The notes under the pieces are model-generated. The model was not told the origin of the DNA, ran no database searches, and saw only the letters and a program-made list of their open reading frames with translations. A stretch of 64,000 bases of DNA from an uncultured Lachnospiraceae bacterium (GTDB taxonomy: Bacteria; Bacillota; Clostridia; Lachnospirales; Lachnospiraceae): NCBI GenBank assembly GCA_947172645.1, contig CAMWBY010000009.1, forward strand, positions 62,001 to 126,000, in the 5' to 3' direction. Below are positions 25,149 through 34,650 of this stretch, piece after piece; positions within the stretch are counted from its first letter, which is position 1, and each line of letters begins with the position of its first letter. Position numbers and translations under genes: made by a program.

Positions 25149-27378
25149 TACCACAGACAATCATTCCACGGATATAGATATTCCGGCGGATACAGGAAGT
25201 GCGAAGGATACTGCGGACAAGCGGAGCGGCGCAGACCAGGCTGTGCGTCTGCGCAGTGCCGGAAGCGGCGGGAAGAAAAAGAAACGCAGGCGTAAGATTG
25301 ACAAGGAGAAGGTGGCGGCGAATAAGCGGAAGGCGAAGGCCAGAAAGCAGCGCCTGAAGAAGCAGCTCAAAGAAGAAAAGGCGAAGATTAAGGCCCAGAA
25401 GAGAAAGGGCAAGGTCCTGGAAGAGGCCGTCAAAGTGGGCGAGTCGGTGACGCTCAACGACCAGGGGGCAGTTGAGAGGACTATCACGGTGGAGGAGACT
25501 TACACCATTGAGGAGAAGAGGCAGCCGTCAAAGAGGCGGGACAGCAAGAAGAGCCTCAAGATTGCGGGAGCTGTGGCAGCAGCGCTTGTTTTGATAGGCG
25601 CCGGAAGTTTCTTTGGCATACATAGGTATATGGTAAAGACAGAGGGGGAGAACGCGGCCGTAGAAGCGATGATGCACACGGAAGCGGTGGAGTTGGCCAA
25701 GTACAGCATGACCCAGAGAAGAAAAGACCATGTGAAGGAGAATGCGGGTAAGGATACTTCCAAAGCGCTTGTGGACGCGGCGAAGTTTTTGATTGACGGC
25801 GTACATAACAGGCCGCCGGAGATTGAGCTGACAGAGGAAAATGCGTCGGATTTCATTACAATAGAGAGTTGCCGTATTAATCCTGAGACCGGCAAAGTGG
25901 ATGTGGAGATGTCTGCGGAAGGATTGGCAATCAGTGACGACGGTTACTATTATTTATTTGAGGAAAAGGCGTATGACACCGGGCTTAGAAACGATGAATA
26001 TATTGTAGAACAGCAGAAGGACGTGGATTTGACCTTTTCAGTCAACTTGAATTATAATTCGGCGGCGTCCAGACTTTGTTCTAAGTTTGTGGTGGCGGTG
26101 AAGAAAGACGGCTCATTTTTGCCAATCAGCAAACCGCACTATATCACGAACCCGGAGGCGATTGCCAAGTGCAGCCTTCCTTTTAACAATACCGCATCGA
26201 AGAAGGGGCTTCTTGTTGACCCGGAGAAGCTTAAGACGGCGGAATTGGATGATTTGGGCGTGAGGCATGCGGCGTATAATATTCCTCTGAGCAGGATACT
26301 TGGCAATACGAGCAATGCCTATTATCCTACAGTATATTACAATTATAATGGCAGGAGTTACGCTTTTAACGGCCAGATTATTGCGGAGTACGATTATATT
26401 TTTTCCACGCTGACAGGCAAGGGCATTACCACGACAGCCATTATCCTGAATGATATCCATCCGGGATATATGCAGCTTATCCATCCGAAGGCCCGTTCCG
26501 GAGGCCGGGCGCCTTATTATGCGTTTAACGCGACGGACGAGGAAGGCACGGAATATATCGCTGCCATTGCTTCTTTCCTGGCGAACCGCTATTCCGGCAT
26601 AGGGAATGGAAGAATTGAGAACTGGGTCATCGGCAACGAGATTAATGCGAGAAGTGAGTGGAATTACATAGAATATATGGATACGCCCAGTTATGTGGAC
26701 GAATATGCCAAGGCTTTCCGTATTTTTTATAATTCCATCGTCAGTGTGAACGGCAATGCCAGGGTATATATTTCCCTGGACCAGCAGTGGGGTAAAAGTC
26801 TTTATTCCAAAAACGGTTACAGTTCCAAGGAGATTTTGGATGAATTTAACAGGAATATAAAAGCGGGCGGTAATATCAACTGGGGTGTGGCCCAGCATCC
26901 GTACAATTATCCGCTGACCAGCGCCAAAGCGTGGAGCACAAGCGGCAAGGCAGGCTCCTATGTGCTTAATTCGGAGACAACCCCTGTTATAACCATCAAG
27001 AATATCCATGTGCTGACGGATTATCTGCAAAAAGAGGAGTACCTGACGGAGTCAGGGCAGGTGAGACATGTCATATTGAGCGAGATGGGCTATACATCCT
27101 CGGCAGGACAGGATTTGCAGGCGGCTTCTTTCGTCTATGCTTATAAAGTGATTGAATCGAACCAGTATATTGACAGTATGCTTTTCTCACGGCAGACGGA
27201 TGCGCCGTCGGAGGTGTCCCAGGGACTGGCGCTTGGCATCAATACGCTTGGCGGCGGGCATAAGTCCATCTACAATGCGTTCAAGTACGTTGATACGGCG
27301 GAGTCCGCGGCATATACGGATTTCGCGTTGCGCGTCATCGGAATCAGCAGTTGGGGCGAAGTGATATCGAGACATTAG
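25135..27378 (+). CDS. Membrane-anchored DUF5722 protein, probable glycoside hydrolase fold, 747 aa
   Basis: Residues 1-140 are hydrophilic and very basic (Lys/Arg-rich 47-95), followed by a single membrane segment at about 141-163 (LKIAGAVAAALVLIGAGSFF). The remainder is extracytoplasmic and matches DUF5722. It has the style of a (beta/alpha)8 GH-A glycosidase: NWVIGNEIN with Glu502 and VILSEMGYT with Glu650 are placed like the acid/base and nucleophile. No enzymatic activity has been shown for this group to my knowledge. ATG 25135 lies inside rarA, eight bases after an AAAGAGG-like site. The stop overlaps the convergent DUF4364 stop. Expected location: cytoplasmic membrane, catalytic part outside. 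Confidence 0.82.
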   Translation: MTSNNTTDNHSTDIDIPADTGSAKDTADKRSGADQAVRLRSAGSGGKKKKRRRKIDKEKVAANKRKAKARKQRLKKQLKEEKAKIKAQKRKGKVLEEAVKVGESVTLNDQGAVERTITVEETYTIEEKRQPSKRRDSKKSLKIAGAVAAALVLIGAGSFFGIHRYMVKTEGENAAVEAMMHTEAVELAKYSMTQRRKDHVKENAGKDTSKALVDAAKFLIDGVHNRPPEIELTEENASDFITIESCRINPETGKVDVEMSAEGLAISDDGYYYLFEEKAYDTGLRNDEYIVEQQKDVDLTFSVNLNYNSAASRLCSKFVVAVKKDGSFLPISKPHYITNPEAIAKCSLPFNNTASKKGLLVDPEKLKTAELDDLGVRHAAYNIPLSRILGNTSNAYYPTVYYNYNGRSYAFNGQIIAEYDYIFSTLTGKGITTTAIILNDIHPGYMQLIHPKARSGGRAPYYAFNATDEEGTEYIAAIASFLANRYSGIGNGRIENWVIGNEINARSEWNYIEYMDTPSYVDEYAKAFRIFYNSIVSVNGNARVYISLDQQWGKSLYSKNGYSSKEILDEFNRNIKAGGNINWGVAQHPYNYPLTSAKAWSTSGKAGSYVLNSETTPVITIKNIHVLTDYLQKEEYLTESGQVRHVILSEMGYTSSAGQDLQAASFVYAYKVIESNQYIDSMLFSRQTDAPSEVSQGLALGINTLGGGHKSIYNAFKYVDTAESAAYTDFALRVIGISSWGEVISRH

Positions 27379-27890
27379 AACAGTTTCCCCACAAGATACT
27401 GATAGATTTCCTGGTTATTTTTCTGCCAGTTGGCGCAGATAGCGGAAGCGGTGTCCTCGTCAGGGACGGAGAGGGTTATCTCCACGACAGTGGTGTTTTT
27501 CTCCTTCGCTTTCAGGCGCGCTTCGTATTCGCCGGACACAGATTTATAGTAATCTGCGAGGATGGACACCTCATTGCGCATTTCCAGTTCATTTGCATGG
27601 AAAAAGTTGTCGATTTCTTCCTTGATAGAGCCGTTGATGCGTTTCTCGAAAAAGGAGAGTGTCTCCCGGCCTTCGTCTGTGATTGCCAGGTGCGTGCGGT
27701 TGCGGTTTGACTTTGCCGTTATGAGGTCGGCATCAATCAACTCGGATATGACCTGTTGCAGTGTAAGGAAATTGGTGTATTCTTTTTCCAATATGAAATC
27801 GCTGATTTGGGCTTTGGTCAAAGGAAAATTGACCCGGTTCAGCATATAGAGGACAATTAATTTATATAGGGTTAAAGGGTCATGTGTCAT
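27375..27890 (-). CDS. DUF4364 family protein, 171 aa
   Basis: Begins MTHDPLTLYKLIVLYMLNRV and has a winged-helix-like N-terminal half (PLTKAQISDFILE, QQVISELIDADLI, LAITDEGRETLSFFE), as in the DUF4364 family of Clostridia. The C-terminal half (about 95-171) is an alpha/beta domain. A DNA-binding role is plausible but not shown. The gene is monocistronic and its stop codon overlaps the stop of the convergent DUF5722 gene by three bases (27376-27377 shared), leaving no room for a terminator between them. Confidence 0.88.
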   Translation of the reverse strand: MTHDPLTLYKLIVLYMLNRVNFPLTKAQISDFILEKEYTNFLTLQQVISELIDADLITAKSNRNRTHLAITDEGRETLSFFEKRINGSIKEEIDNFFHANELEMRNEVSILADYYKSVSGEYEARLKAKEKNTTVVEITLSVPDEDTASAICANWQKNNQEIYQYLVGKLF

Positions 27891-28013
27891 GGGAGAGCCT
27901 TTCTATATTACTGCGGGCAACGAGCCAAGTACCGTGCTTGCACGAGTATTTGGTGAATGCCGACTATTATTGGCGAGAATCTTTTGGCACGGGAGCTTTC
28001 CGCTATGTTTAGG

Positions 28014-28967
28014 TTATGGCCTTAGTGTCAGGCGTCCCTGGTAAGCGCTGCGCAGCTTCATGGTGTGATGGATGGTATTGAGGACGTTCCTCTTATCCAG
28101 GCTCCACAGCGGCGCAAGAAGAAGGTTGGCGGGGCCGTCCCCGGTGAGACGGTGTACGACGATGTGGGGCAGGAGACGTTCCAGGCAGTCGATGACAAGC
28201 CCGGTATAATCCTCCAGGGCTAAGGGATGGTAGCAGCCCTGCTCATACAGCTTAGCAAGCCCGGTGTCTTTCAGGACGTGGAGAAGCTGAAGCTTCACGC
28301 CCCATGTGCCGATTTGATTCAGATGGTCAATCGTGGACAGCATATCCTGCCGCGACTCTTGGGGCAGCCCCAGGATAACGTGGGTCACCACGGGGATATG
28401 ACATTCGCGTAACATGGCGACACAATTGTCATAAACCGTTAAAGGGTATCCGCGCCTGATAAAATCGGCTGTTCTCTCGTGGATTGTCTGGAGTCCTAAT
28501 TCCACCCAGACAAACTTGTCAGGAAATTTTCCCATTAGATTGACCAATAGAGTCACAATATTTTCCGAAATACAATCCGGTCTGGTGGCTATAGAAATCC
28601 CTGCCACGGAAGGCTCCCGCAATGCCTCTTCATATAGAAGTCTCAGGCGGGAAGGGGAGCCGTAAGTGTTGGTATATGCCTGGAAGTAAGCGATAAAACG
28701 CTGTCCTGTCCGTTTGTGCCCGAAGAGGGCGGCACCGGCAGCGAGCTGTCTTGCGACAGAGGGATGCATGGCTGTCTTGACGGCATATTCCCCGCTGCCC
28801 CCGGCGCTGCAGAAAAGGCAGCCGCCATACCCCAGAGTGCCGTCGCGGTTAGGGCAGGTAAATCCTGCGTCGACCGCGATTTTATATAGTTTTTCGCCAT
28901 ATGTGTTTTTCAGATAGGCGTCCAGGGAGTAGTAGGGCCTGCCATGCCAGTTGTCGGATGCCTTCAT
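28014..28967 (-). CDS. TIGR01212 family radical SAM protein (YhcC-like), 317 aa
   Basis: A radical S-adenosylmethionine enzyme. The 4Fe-4S cysteines are Cys38, Cys50 and Cys53 in TCPNRDGTLGYGGCLFC, the unusual Cx11CxxC spacing of the YhcC/TIGR01212 family. Further family segments are YFQAYTNTYG, SIATRPDCI and ELGLQTIHERTADFIRRGY. The reaction is not established for the family as far as I know. It starts at ATG 28967 (reverse), overlapping the malic enzyme stop by four bases, so the two are one operon on the minus strand. Confidence 0.92.
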   Translation of the reverse strand: MKASDNWHGRPYYSLDAYLKNTYGEKLYKIAVDAGFTCPNRDGTLGYGGCLFCSAGGSGEYAVKTAMHPSVARQLAAGAALFGHKRTGQRFIAYFQAYTNTYGSPSRLRLLYEEALREPSVAGISIATRPDCISENIVTLLVNLMGKFPDKFVWVELGLQTIHERTADFIRRGYPLTVYDNCVAMLRECHIPVVTHVILGLPQESRQDMLSTIDHLNQIGTWGVKLQLLHVLKDTGLAKLYEQGCYHPLALEDYTGLVIDCLERLLPHIVVHRLTGDGPANLLLAPLWSLDKRNVLNTIHHTMKLRSAYQGRLTLRP

Positions 28968-30127
28968 TGTCTTTTTGTTTTTATATGGGATTTCACCGCC
29001 TGGGCAACCACTTCGGCCACCTGGGGGTCGAATGCCTCGGGCATGATGTTGTCCTCATTTAACTTATCTTCCGGGACAAGTCCTGCGATTGCGTGGGCGG
29101 CTGCCAGTTTCATCTCTTCCGTTATCTGGACGGCCCGCCCTTCCAAAGCGCCTTTGAAGATGCCAGGGAAAGCAACCACGTTGTTGACTTGGTTCGGGAA
29201 GTCTGAACGTCCTGTGCCTACGACTCTGGCGCCGGCGGCTTTTGCCACGTCAGGCATAATCTCCGGCACCGGGTTGGCCATGGCGAAGAGGATAGCGTCA
29301 CTGTTCATGGAAGAAACCATATCGGCAGTCACGATGTTGGGGGCGGAGACGCCGACGAAAATATCGGCTCCTTTCATGGCGTCCGCCAATGTGCCCGATA
29401 AATTGTCCGGATTGGTCAACTCGGACATTTGTTTCTGCATATAGTTTAGCCCCTCGGTGTTTTTGCCGATGATGCCGACTTTATCGCACATAATGATATG
29501 AGGAAAGCCGTAATTTTGCAGTAATTTCGTAATCGCCACACCCGCGCTGCCTGCGCCGTTGACAACTACTTTGCAGTCTTCCTTTTTCTTGCCGACGACT
29601 TTCAGGGCATTGATGATGCCTGCCAGTACAACGATGGCAGTACCGTGTTGGTCATCGTGGAAGACGGGAATATCCAGGGCGGCTTTCAGACGTTCTTCGA
29701 TTTCGAAGCAGCGCGGCGCGCTGATGTCTTCTAAATTAATTCCGCCAAAACCTGGGGCAAGGTAGGTAACCGCCTTGATAATTTCTTCGGTATCCTGTGT
29801 GTCCAGACAGATTGGCACGGCGTTGACGCCGCCGAACTCTTTGAACAGGACGGCCTTGCCCTCCATAACAGGCATGGCGGCGTGGGGGCCAATGTTGCCA
29901 AGGCCGAGTACCGCGCTTCCGTCAGATACCACCGCCACGGTGTTGGATTTCCATGTATAAGTATATGCCGCTTCCTTATCCTGGGCGATGACTTTACAGG
30001 GCTCCGCGACGCCTGGCGTGTAGGCCAGCGATAAATCTTCTCTTGTCTTAACGGGGGTTTTGGATACGGTTTCCAGTTTGCCCCGCCATTGTTCGTGTAA
30101 TTTCAGTGCTTTTTCGTTTGTTGTCAT
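28964..30127 (-). CDS. NAD(P)-dependent malic enzyme, 387 aa
   Basis: Oxidatively decarboxylates malate to pyruvate and CO2 with NAD or NADP in the cytosol. The short bacterial form is shown by [11 protein letters not shown] (catalytic Tyr), [34 protein letters not shown] (metal site) and the Rossmann motif [15 protein letters not shown] 30127 (reverse) is preferred, since it gives the usual N-terminus [14 protein letters not shown] and has GGGGAT upstream; an in-frame ATG at 30175 has poorer support. It leads the operon with the radical SAM gene. Confidence 0.94.
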   Translation of the reverse strand: MTTNEKALKLHEQWRGKLETVSKTPVKTREDLSLAYTPGVAEPCKVIAQDKEAAYTYTWKSNTVAVVSDGSAVLGLGNIGPHAAMPVMEGKAVLFKEFGGVNAVPICLDTQDTEEIIKAVTYLAPGFGGINLEDISAPRCFEIEERLKAALDIPVFHDDQHGTAIVVLAGIINALKVVGKKKEDCKVVVNGAGSAGVAITKLLQNYGFPHIIMCDKVGIIGKNTEGLNYMQKQMSELTNPDNLSGTLADAMKGADIFVGVSAPNIVTADMVSSMNSDAILFAMANPVPEIMPDVAKAAGARVVGTGRSDFPNQVNNVVAFPGIFKGALEGRAVQITEEMKLAAAHAIAGLVPEDKLNEDNIMPEAFDPQVAEVVAQAVKSHIKTKRQ

Positions 30128-30633
30128 GATAATCCCCATGCCTTTCTGTACCTGCAAGTTTGGGACCGCAGGCACAAATTTGCGTTTAAGATATGCTACG
30201 CTGTCTATATGTTGTTTCTCTTAAGGTGGAATATTGTTACCGCTGTCTATTCCATGGAAGCAGGGACATTCGTTATATTTTCCCTGCTATCCTATCATAG
30301 GTTACTGTCTTTGCATAGTCAATAGTCCGAATGGAAGTAAAAAAAATACTTTCTATTTTATAAAAGGTAGTGTATAATAATAAAAATCAGCCGATTATGT
30401 CTTATGTCAGGATGGCGGAAGGCTGAGTCGTTATGTGCAGTGTGCATTGATGCAGCAAATCATTTCGGATAACACATCAAGTAAACTTACGCTTTATGCT
30501 GTCTGCCGGATAGCAGGCCGCTAGGCAATCCATACTGTGCGGGCCGGGGCCTGTGCGGTAATATATTCCCTGGACGAAAGAATGTATACGGAAGAGTGTA
30601 TATAGATGATTTATGAAAATACGGGAGGCATGT
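30128..30633 (+). other. Divergent intergenic region and long rho leader
   Basis: 506 bases between the divergent malic enzyme and rho genes hold no convincing gene. Reading toward rho, TATAAT at 30373-30378 (with TTTCTA as a poor -35) is the best -10 box and would give a leader of about 250 bases. The leader has several GC-rich short inverted repeats (30495-30570). Long leaders upstream of rho often permit autoregulation by termination; this is inference. Confidence 0.45.
30350..30378 (+). promoter_or_regulatory. Possible rho promoter
   Basis: TATAAT at 30373-30378 preceded by an A/T-rich stretch; the -35 (TTTCTA, 30350-30355, 17-base spacer) is weak. No better candidate is visible in the 250 bases before rho. 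Confidence 0.4.
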
Positions 30634-31980
30634 ATGAGAGAAAAATATGAGTCGTTGGCGCTTGCCGATTTGAAGGCAATCGCGAAAGGGAGAGGGATTA
30701 AGGGTACCTCTGCCATGAAGAAAGCGGATATCGTGGAGGCAATGTTGGCTGAGGATGAGAAGGATAAGGCAGCCGGCAAGCAGGTTGCGGTGAAATCTGT
30801 AGCGCCGCCCAGAAAGGAAGGCGGGGAGGAGGAGAAGTTCCCGGCGGAGCTTGACAGCGGTATCACTGCAAGCGGGATTTTAGAGGTGATGAGCGACGGT
30901 TTCGGCTTTATCCGTTGTGAGAATTATCTGCCCGGGGAGAATGACGTCTATGTGGCGCCCAGCCAAATCCGCAGATTCGGTTTGAAAACAGGTGATATTT
31001 TAGAGGGAAATACAAGGGTTAAGACACAGAACGAGAAGTTCAGCGCTCTTTTATATGTGAAGTCTATCAATGGCTATGTCCCGGAAGTAGCCATGCGAAG
31101 ACCTAATTTCGAGGACTTGACGCCTATTTTCCCGAACGAAAGACTGAAATTGGAGACCCCCGGGGCATCGGTAGCCATGCGTATTATGGACTTGATGAGT
31201 CCGGTGGGCAAGGGACAGAGAGGTATGATTGTCTCACCGCCCAAGGCAGGTAAGACTACTTTATTAAAAGAGGTGGCGAAATCCATCACCCGCACCGCAT
31301 CGGATGCGCATTTGATTATTCTGCTCATCGACGAGCGGCCGGAGGAAGTGACGGACATCAAGGAGGCCATTGAGGGACCGAACGTGGAAGTTATCTATTC
31401 CACTTTTGACGAACTTCCCGAACACCATAAGCGCGTCTCGGAGATGGTAATCGAGCGGGCGAAGCGTCTGGTGGAACATGGTAAGGACGTGGTGATTCTG
31501 TTAGACAGCATCACACGGCTTACGAGGGCATATAACCTGGTGGTTCCGCCCAGCGGGCGTACATTGTCAGGCGGTCTTGACCCGGCGGCATTACATATGC
31601 CGAAGCGGTTTTTTGGTGCGGCGCGTAATATGAGAGAGGGCGGCAGCCTGACGATTCTGGCGACTGCGCTTGTGGAGACAGGCAGCAAGATGGATGACGT
31701 GGTGTACGAGGAGTTTAAGGGAACAGGCAATATGGAGATGGTGCTCGACCGTAAGCTGTCTGAGAAGAGGGTGTTCCCCGCCATCGATATTCCGAAGTCC
31801 AGTACCAGAAGAGAAGACCTGCTTCTGTCGCCGGACGAACTGGAGGCAATCAACATCATCCGAAAAGCGCTTAACGGCATGAAAGCCGATGAGGCGGTGG
31901 AGAAGGTAGTGGATATGTTTGCCAGGACGAAGAACAATTTCGAGTTTGTCAATATGGTAAAGAAGATGAAATTTATATAA
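30634..31980 (+). CDS. rho: Transcription termination factor Rho, 448 aa
   Basis: Hexameric RNA helicase that ends transcription. The N-terminal helical domain (LALADLKAIAKGRGIKG..MKKADI) is followed by the cold-shock-like RNA-binding domain (SGILEVMSDGFGFIR, 90-105) and the ATPase core with Walker A SPPKAGKTT, ILLIDERPEEVTD and the Q-loop/R-loop region ALHMPKRFFGAARN. ATG 30634 has GGGAGG six bases upstream; the earlier ATG at 30613 has none. Its length is typical of Clostridia without the long insertion some Rho proteins carry. It heads the block rho-rpmE-DUF1385-prmC-prfA. Confidence 0.96.
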   Translation: MREKYESLALADLKAIAKGRGIKGTSAMKKADIVEAMLAEDEKDKAAGKQVAVKSVAPPRKEGGEEEKFPAELDSGITASGILEVMSDGFGFIRCENYLPGENDVYVAPSQIRRFGLKTGDILEGNTRVKTQNEKFSALLYVKSINGYVPEVAMRRPNFEDLTPIFPNERLKLETPGASVAMRIMDLMSPVGKGQRGMIVSPPKAGKTTLLKEVAKSITRTASDAHLIILLIDERPEEVTDIKEAIEGPNVEVIYSTFDELPEHHKRVSEMVIERAKRLVEHGKDVVILLDSITRLTRAYNLVVPPSGRTLSGGLDPAALHMPKRFFGAARNMREGGSLTILATALVETGSKMDDVVYEEFKGTGNMEMVLDRKLSEKRVFPAIDIPKSSTRREDLLLSPDELEAINIIRKALNGMKADEAVEKVVDMFARTKNNFEFVNMVKKMKFI

Positions 31981-32330
31981 AATTCTTTTATAAAAGGCTT
32001 GCATAGCCGAAATTCCTATGCTACAATGTAAAAGCTGTTGATTCCCGCGAGCAATGATTTGATTGAGCGTTGCTCAATCTGCGGATGCGAAGCAGACATT
32101 TGGCGAATGCCACGAGGGGTGCTATGCGCCAGTGGCGCATGAACAAGCACCGACCGAAGCGGAGCGTAGACCCATACCCCGCTTCTTGGGGCGTTTCAAA
32201 TTTGATGCCCTGTTGCTTGTGGTGGGGGTGTTGACTTTGGCAGCAGGAATGAGAAATTATAACGACGGCAACGTCTATGAATACCAAGAAAGGCATTCTT
32301 CATAAGCTTAGAAAGGAGTAAGTTACCAAG
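31981..32330 (+). other. Intergenic region with hairpins between rho and rpmE
   Basis: 350 bases with no convincing gene; an 80-codon frame at 32063-32305 has no start signal and consists mostly of hairpin sequence. Visible structures: GATTGAGC-GTT-GCTCAATC (32061-32079) and a compound stem GGTGCT..ATGCGCC-AGT-GGCGCAT..AGCACC (32118-32151). The segment around GACATTTGGCGAATGCC resembles part of the 27905-27990 intergenic DNA, so it may be a dispersed element. Confidence 0.5.
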
Positions 32331-32537
32331 ATGAAAGAAGGAATCCATCCTGAGTACTATCAGGCAACAGTAACATGTAACTGTGGCAACACATTTGTGA
32401 CAGGTTCTACGAAACCTGAGATTCACGTGGAGGTTTGTTCTAAATGCCATTCGTTCTATACAGGACAGCAGAAGACAGCGCAGGCACGTGGCCGTATTGA
32501 TAAATTCAATAAGAAATACGGTGTGGAAAGCAAATAG
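32331..32537 (+). CDS. rpmE: 50S ribosomal protein L31, 68 aa
   Basis: Ribosomal protein L31 bridges the large and small subunits. The zinc-binding type is evident from CNCGNTF and [13 protein letters not shown]; the start [14 protein letters not shown] is typical. ATG 32331 has AGAAAGGAG 12 bases upstream, and a strong terminator follows at 32548-32579. The gene order rho-rpmE is conserved in Clostridia. The Cys-containing (C+) form is the zinc-dependent paralogue. Confidence 0.97.
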   Translation: MKEGIHPEYYQATVTCNCGNTFVTGSTKPEIHVEVCSKCHSFYTGQQKTAQARGRIDKFNKKYGVESK

Positions 32538-32547
32538 GTTCGAGTCA

Positions 32548-32579
32548 AAAAGGTTGAGGTGGAAATCTCAACCTTTTCT
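32548..32579 (+). terminator. Rho-independent terminator of rpmE
   Basis: AAAAGGTTGAG - GTGGAAAT - CTCAACCTTTT followed by CT. An 11-base perfect stem, 10 bases behind the rpmE stop. Confidence 0.85.
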
Positions 32580-32676
32580 AAATAAGAGCAAGCCGCTCTG
32601 GCATGGGAGATTAGTGTGAGAAGTGTGCTTGTCTTTGGATTTTGTGATTCCGCAAAGCGGAATCATGGAGGCTAGT

Positions 32677-33681
32677 ATGGGTAAGAGAAAGAACATGAGA
32701 TACTCCGGGATTGGCGGACAGGCTGTCCTGGAAGGTATTATGATGAAAAATAAAGACCAGTATGCGGTGGCGGTCAGGAAACCGGACGGGGACATTGAAG
32801 TGGAGGTGGAGCACTATATCGGTGTGCTTCATGGCAGCAAGCTTCTGAATATTCCCTTTGTGCGCGGATGCTTCCAGTTTTTGGATTCGCTGATTCTGGG
32901 AATGAGAAGCCTGAATTTTTCCGCCGGGTTTTATGAGGATGAGGACGCTAAGGAGACAGTGGCGGATAAGGCGTTTAACAAGCTGTTTAAGGATAAGGCG
33001 GATAAGGTTTTCAGCGCGATAGTCATGGTGTTTTCCTTTGCGCTTGCCATCGGTATTTTTATGGTGCTTCCCTATTATGTGACATCCCTTTTTGAAGAAT
33101 ATATCAGGAGCGCTTCTTTTATGGCGATTATAGAAGGGGCGCTGCGCATCGTGATTTTTGTTGGATATGTGCTTAGTATCTCACTGATGAAGGATATCAA
33201 GCGCGTCTATATGTATCATGGCGCAGAGCATAAGTGCATCAACTGCATCGAGAAGGGAAGGCCGCTTACCGTCAGGAATGTTATGAGAAGCTCTAAACAG
33301 CATAAACGGTGCGGAACAAGTTTCCTGTTGTTTGTTATGCTTGTCAGTGTGGTGTTGTTTTTCTTTATCAGGGTAGAGAATCCTGTGTACCGCGTTATCA
33401 TCCGTATTGCGCTCATTCCGGTGATAGCGGGTATTTCTTATGAGATTATCCGCCTGGCGGGACGCAGCAACAATATTCTGGTCAGGATTATTTCGGCGCC
33501 GGGAATGTGGCTCCAGAGGCTAACCACGAAAGAGCCGGATGAGAGTATGGTGGAAGTTGCGATTGCGGCGGTGGAAGCGGTTTTTGACTGGAAAGCGTAT
33601 TTGTATGAGGCTTTCGGATATGAAGTGGATGAATCCTGGCTGAGGGATGACGACCAAGGGCAAGCGGAAGAGGACGAATAG
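32677..33681 (+). CDS. DUF1385 membrane protein (YqhQ-like), 334 aa
   Basis: Starts MGKRKNMRYSGIGGQAVLEG, the signature of DUF1385 proteins. Membrane segments lie at about 110-130 (IVMVFSFALAIGIFMVLPYY), 150-172, 215-235 and 245-265, and HGAEHKCINCIEKG and SSKQHKRCGTSF carry conserved His and Cys residues that could bind metal. Function is unknown; the family is found next to prfA and prmC in many Firmicutes. ATG 32677 has GGAGG six bases upstream. Confidence 0.92.
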   Translation: MGKRKNMRYSGIGGQAVLEGIMMKNKDQYAVAVRKPDGDIEVEVEHYIGVLHGSKLLNIPFVRGCFQFLDSLILGMRSLNFSAGFYEDEDAKETVADKAFNKLFKDKADKVFSAIVMVFSFALAIGIFMVLPYYVTSLFEEYIRSASFMAIIEGALRIVIFVGYVLSISLMKDIKRVYMYHGAEHKCINCIEKGRPLTVRNVMRSSKQHKRCGTSFLLFVMLVSVVLFFFIRVENPVYRVIIRIALIPVIAGISYEIIRLAGRSNNILVRIISAPGMWLQRLTTKEPDESMVEVAIAAVEAVFDWKAYLYEAFGYEVDESWLRDDDQGQAEEDE

Positions 33682-33701
33682 AATAGAAGAAAGAATTTAC
33701 T

Positions 33702-34598
33702 ATGGAAATAACAAGTGTTATATACGAACGCCATCATGGGAAAGTAACATATCGGGAGTTGTACCGGTGGGGGCTGGAGGAACTGACTCAGGCGGATATT
33801 GTGGAGGCCGGGCAGGATGCGAGGCTTCTGCTTGAGTGGTGCTGCGGTACGGACAGGAATACTTTGCTTGCCCATGGGGACAGGGAGATGTCCGTGGAGG
33901 AAGCTCAAAGATACGCGGAGTGCATGGCGCAGCGCAAAGAACATGTACCGCTCCAGTACATTACGGGTGAGCAGGATTTTATGGGGCTTACCTTTGCAGT
34001 GGATAGGAATGTGCTTGTGCCAAGACAGGATACGGAAGTACTTGTGGAGGAAGTCATGCGGTATCTGCATGATGGAATGAGGGTACTGGATATGTGCACC
34101 GGCACGGGATGCATTCTTTTGAGTCTTCTTCATTATTCCAATGATTGTACAGGTATCGGCGCGGATATCTCAGAGGAGGCTTTGCAGGTTGCCAGAAAGA
34201 ACGCGGAGAGGATTATCAACGCAGAGGCAAAAGATAGGGCCGTTTTTGTGCAGAGCGACCTTTTCGACGGAGTGGACAGCGGGGAGAAATTCGATATCAT
34301 CGTGTCAAATCCGCCGTATATAAAAACAGGTGTTATAGGAACTTTGATGCCGGAGGTAAGGGATTATGAACCTCATCTTGCGTTGGACGGACGGGAGGAC
34401 GGTTTGTTTTTTTACCGCAGGATAGTAGAGCGGGCGGGAGAATATTTGGCAGGCGGCGGGATGCTTTTCTTCGAGATTGGATATGACCAGGGAGAGGAAG
34501 TGAGCCGGCTGATGGAGAACGCAGGATATCGCGAAGTGAAGATAGTTAAGGATTTTGCAGGGCTTGACAGAGTCGTGTACGGAGTACATGGGATTTGA
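33702..34598 (+). CDS. prmC: Peptide chain release factor N5-glutamine methyltransferase PrmC, 298 aa
   Basis: Methylates the glutamine of the GGQ motif in release factors, raising release efficiency. SAM-binding motif I VLDMCTGTGCILLSLL and the catalytic NPPY (203-206) are clear, with an N-terminal helical substrate-binding domain (GLEELTQADI..DARLLLEW, VPLQYITGEQDFMGL). It lies 52 bases upstream of its substrate gene prfA. The site before ATG 33702 is weak, but the protein start fits the family. Confidence 0.95.
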   Translation: MEITSVIYERHHGKVTYRELYRWGLEELTQADIVEAGQDARLLLEWCCGTDRNTLLAHGDREMSVEEAQRYAECMAQRKEHVPLQYITGEQDFMGLTFAVDRNVLVPRQDTEVLVEEVMRYLHDGMRVLDMCTGTGCILLSLLHYSNDCTGIGADISEEALQVARKNAERIINAEAKDRAVFVQSDLFDGVDSGEKFDIIVSNPPYIKTGVIGTLMPEVRDYEPHLALDGREDGLFFYRRIVERAGEYLAGGGMLFFEIGYDQGEEVSRLMENAGYREVKIVKDFAGLDRVVYGVHGI

Positions 34599-34650
34599 GC
34601 GTCTGCATATCAGATGATATAGGGTGAATGAGGACAATACGGAGGTAGTT

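Noticed and set aside
26113-27030. 305-codon open frame antisense to the DUF5722 gene
   Set aside because: Shadow frame of a well-supported gene; no ribosome binding site and no recognisable domain.
32063-32305. 80-codon frame between rho and rpmE
   Set aside because: No start signals, and most of it consists of hairpin sequence; no family match recognised.
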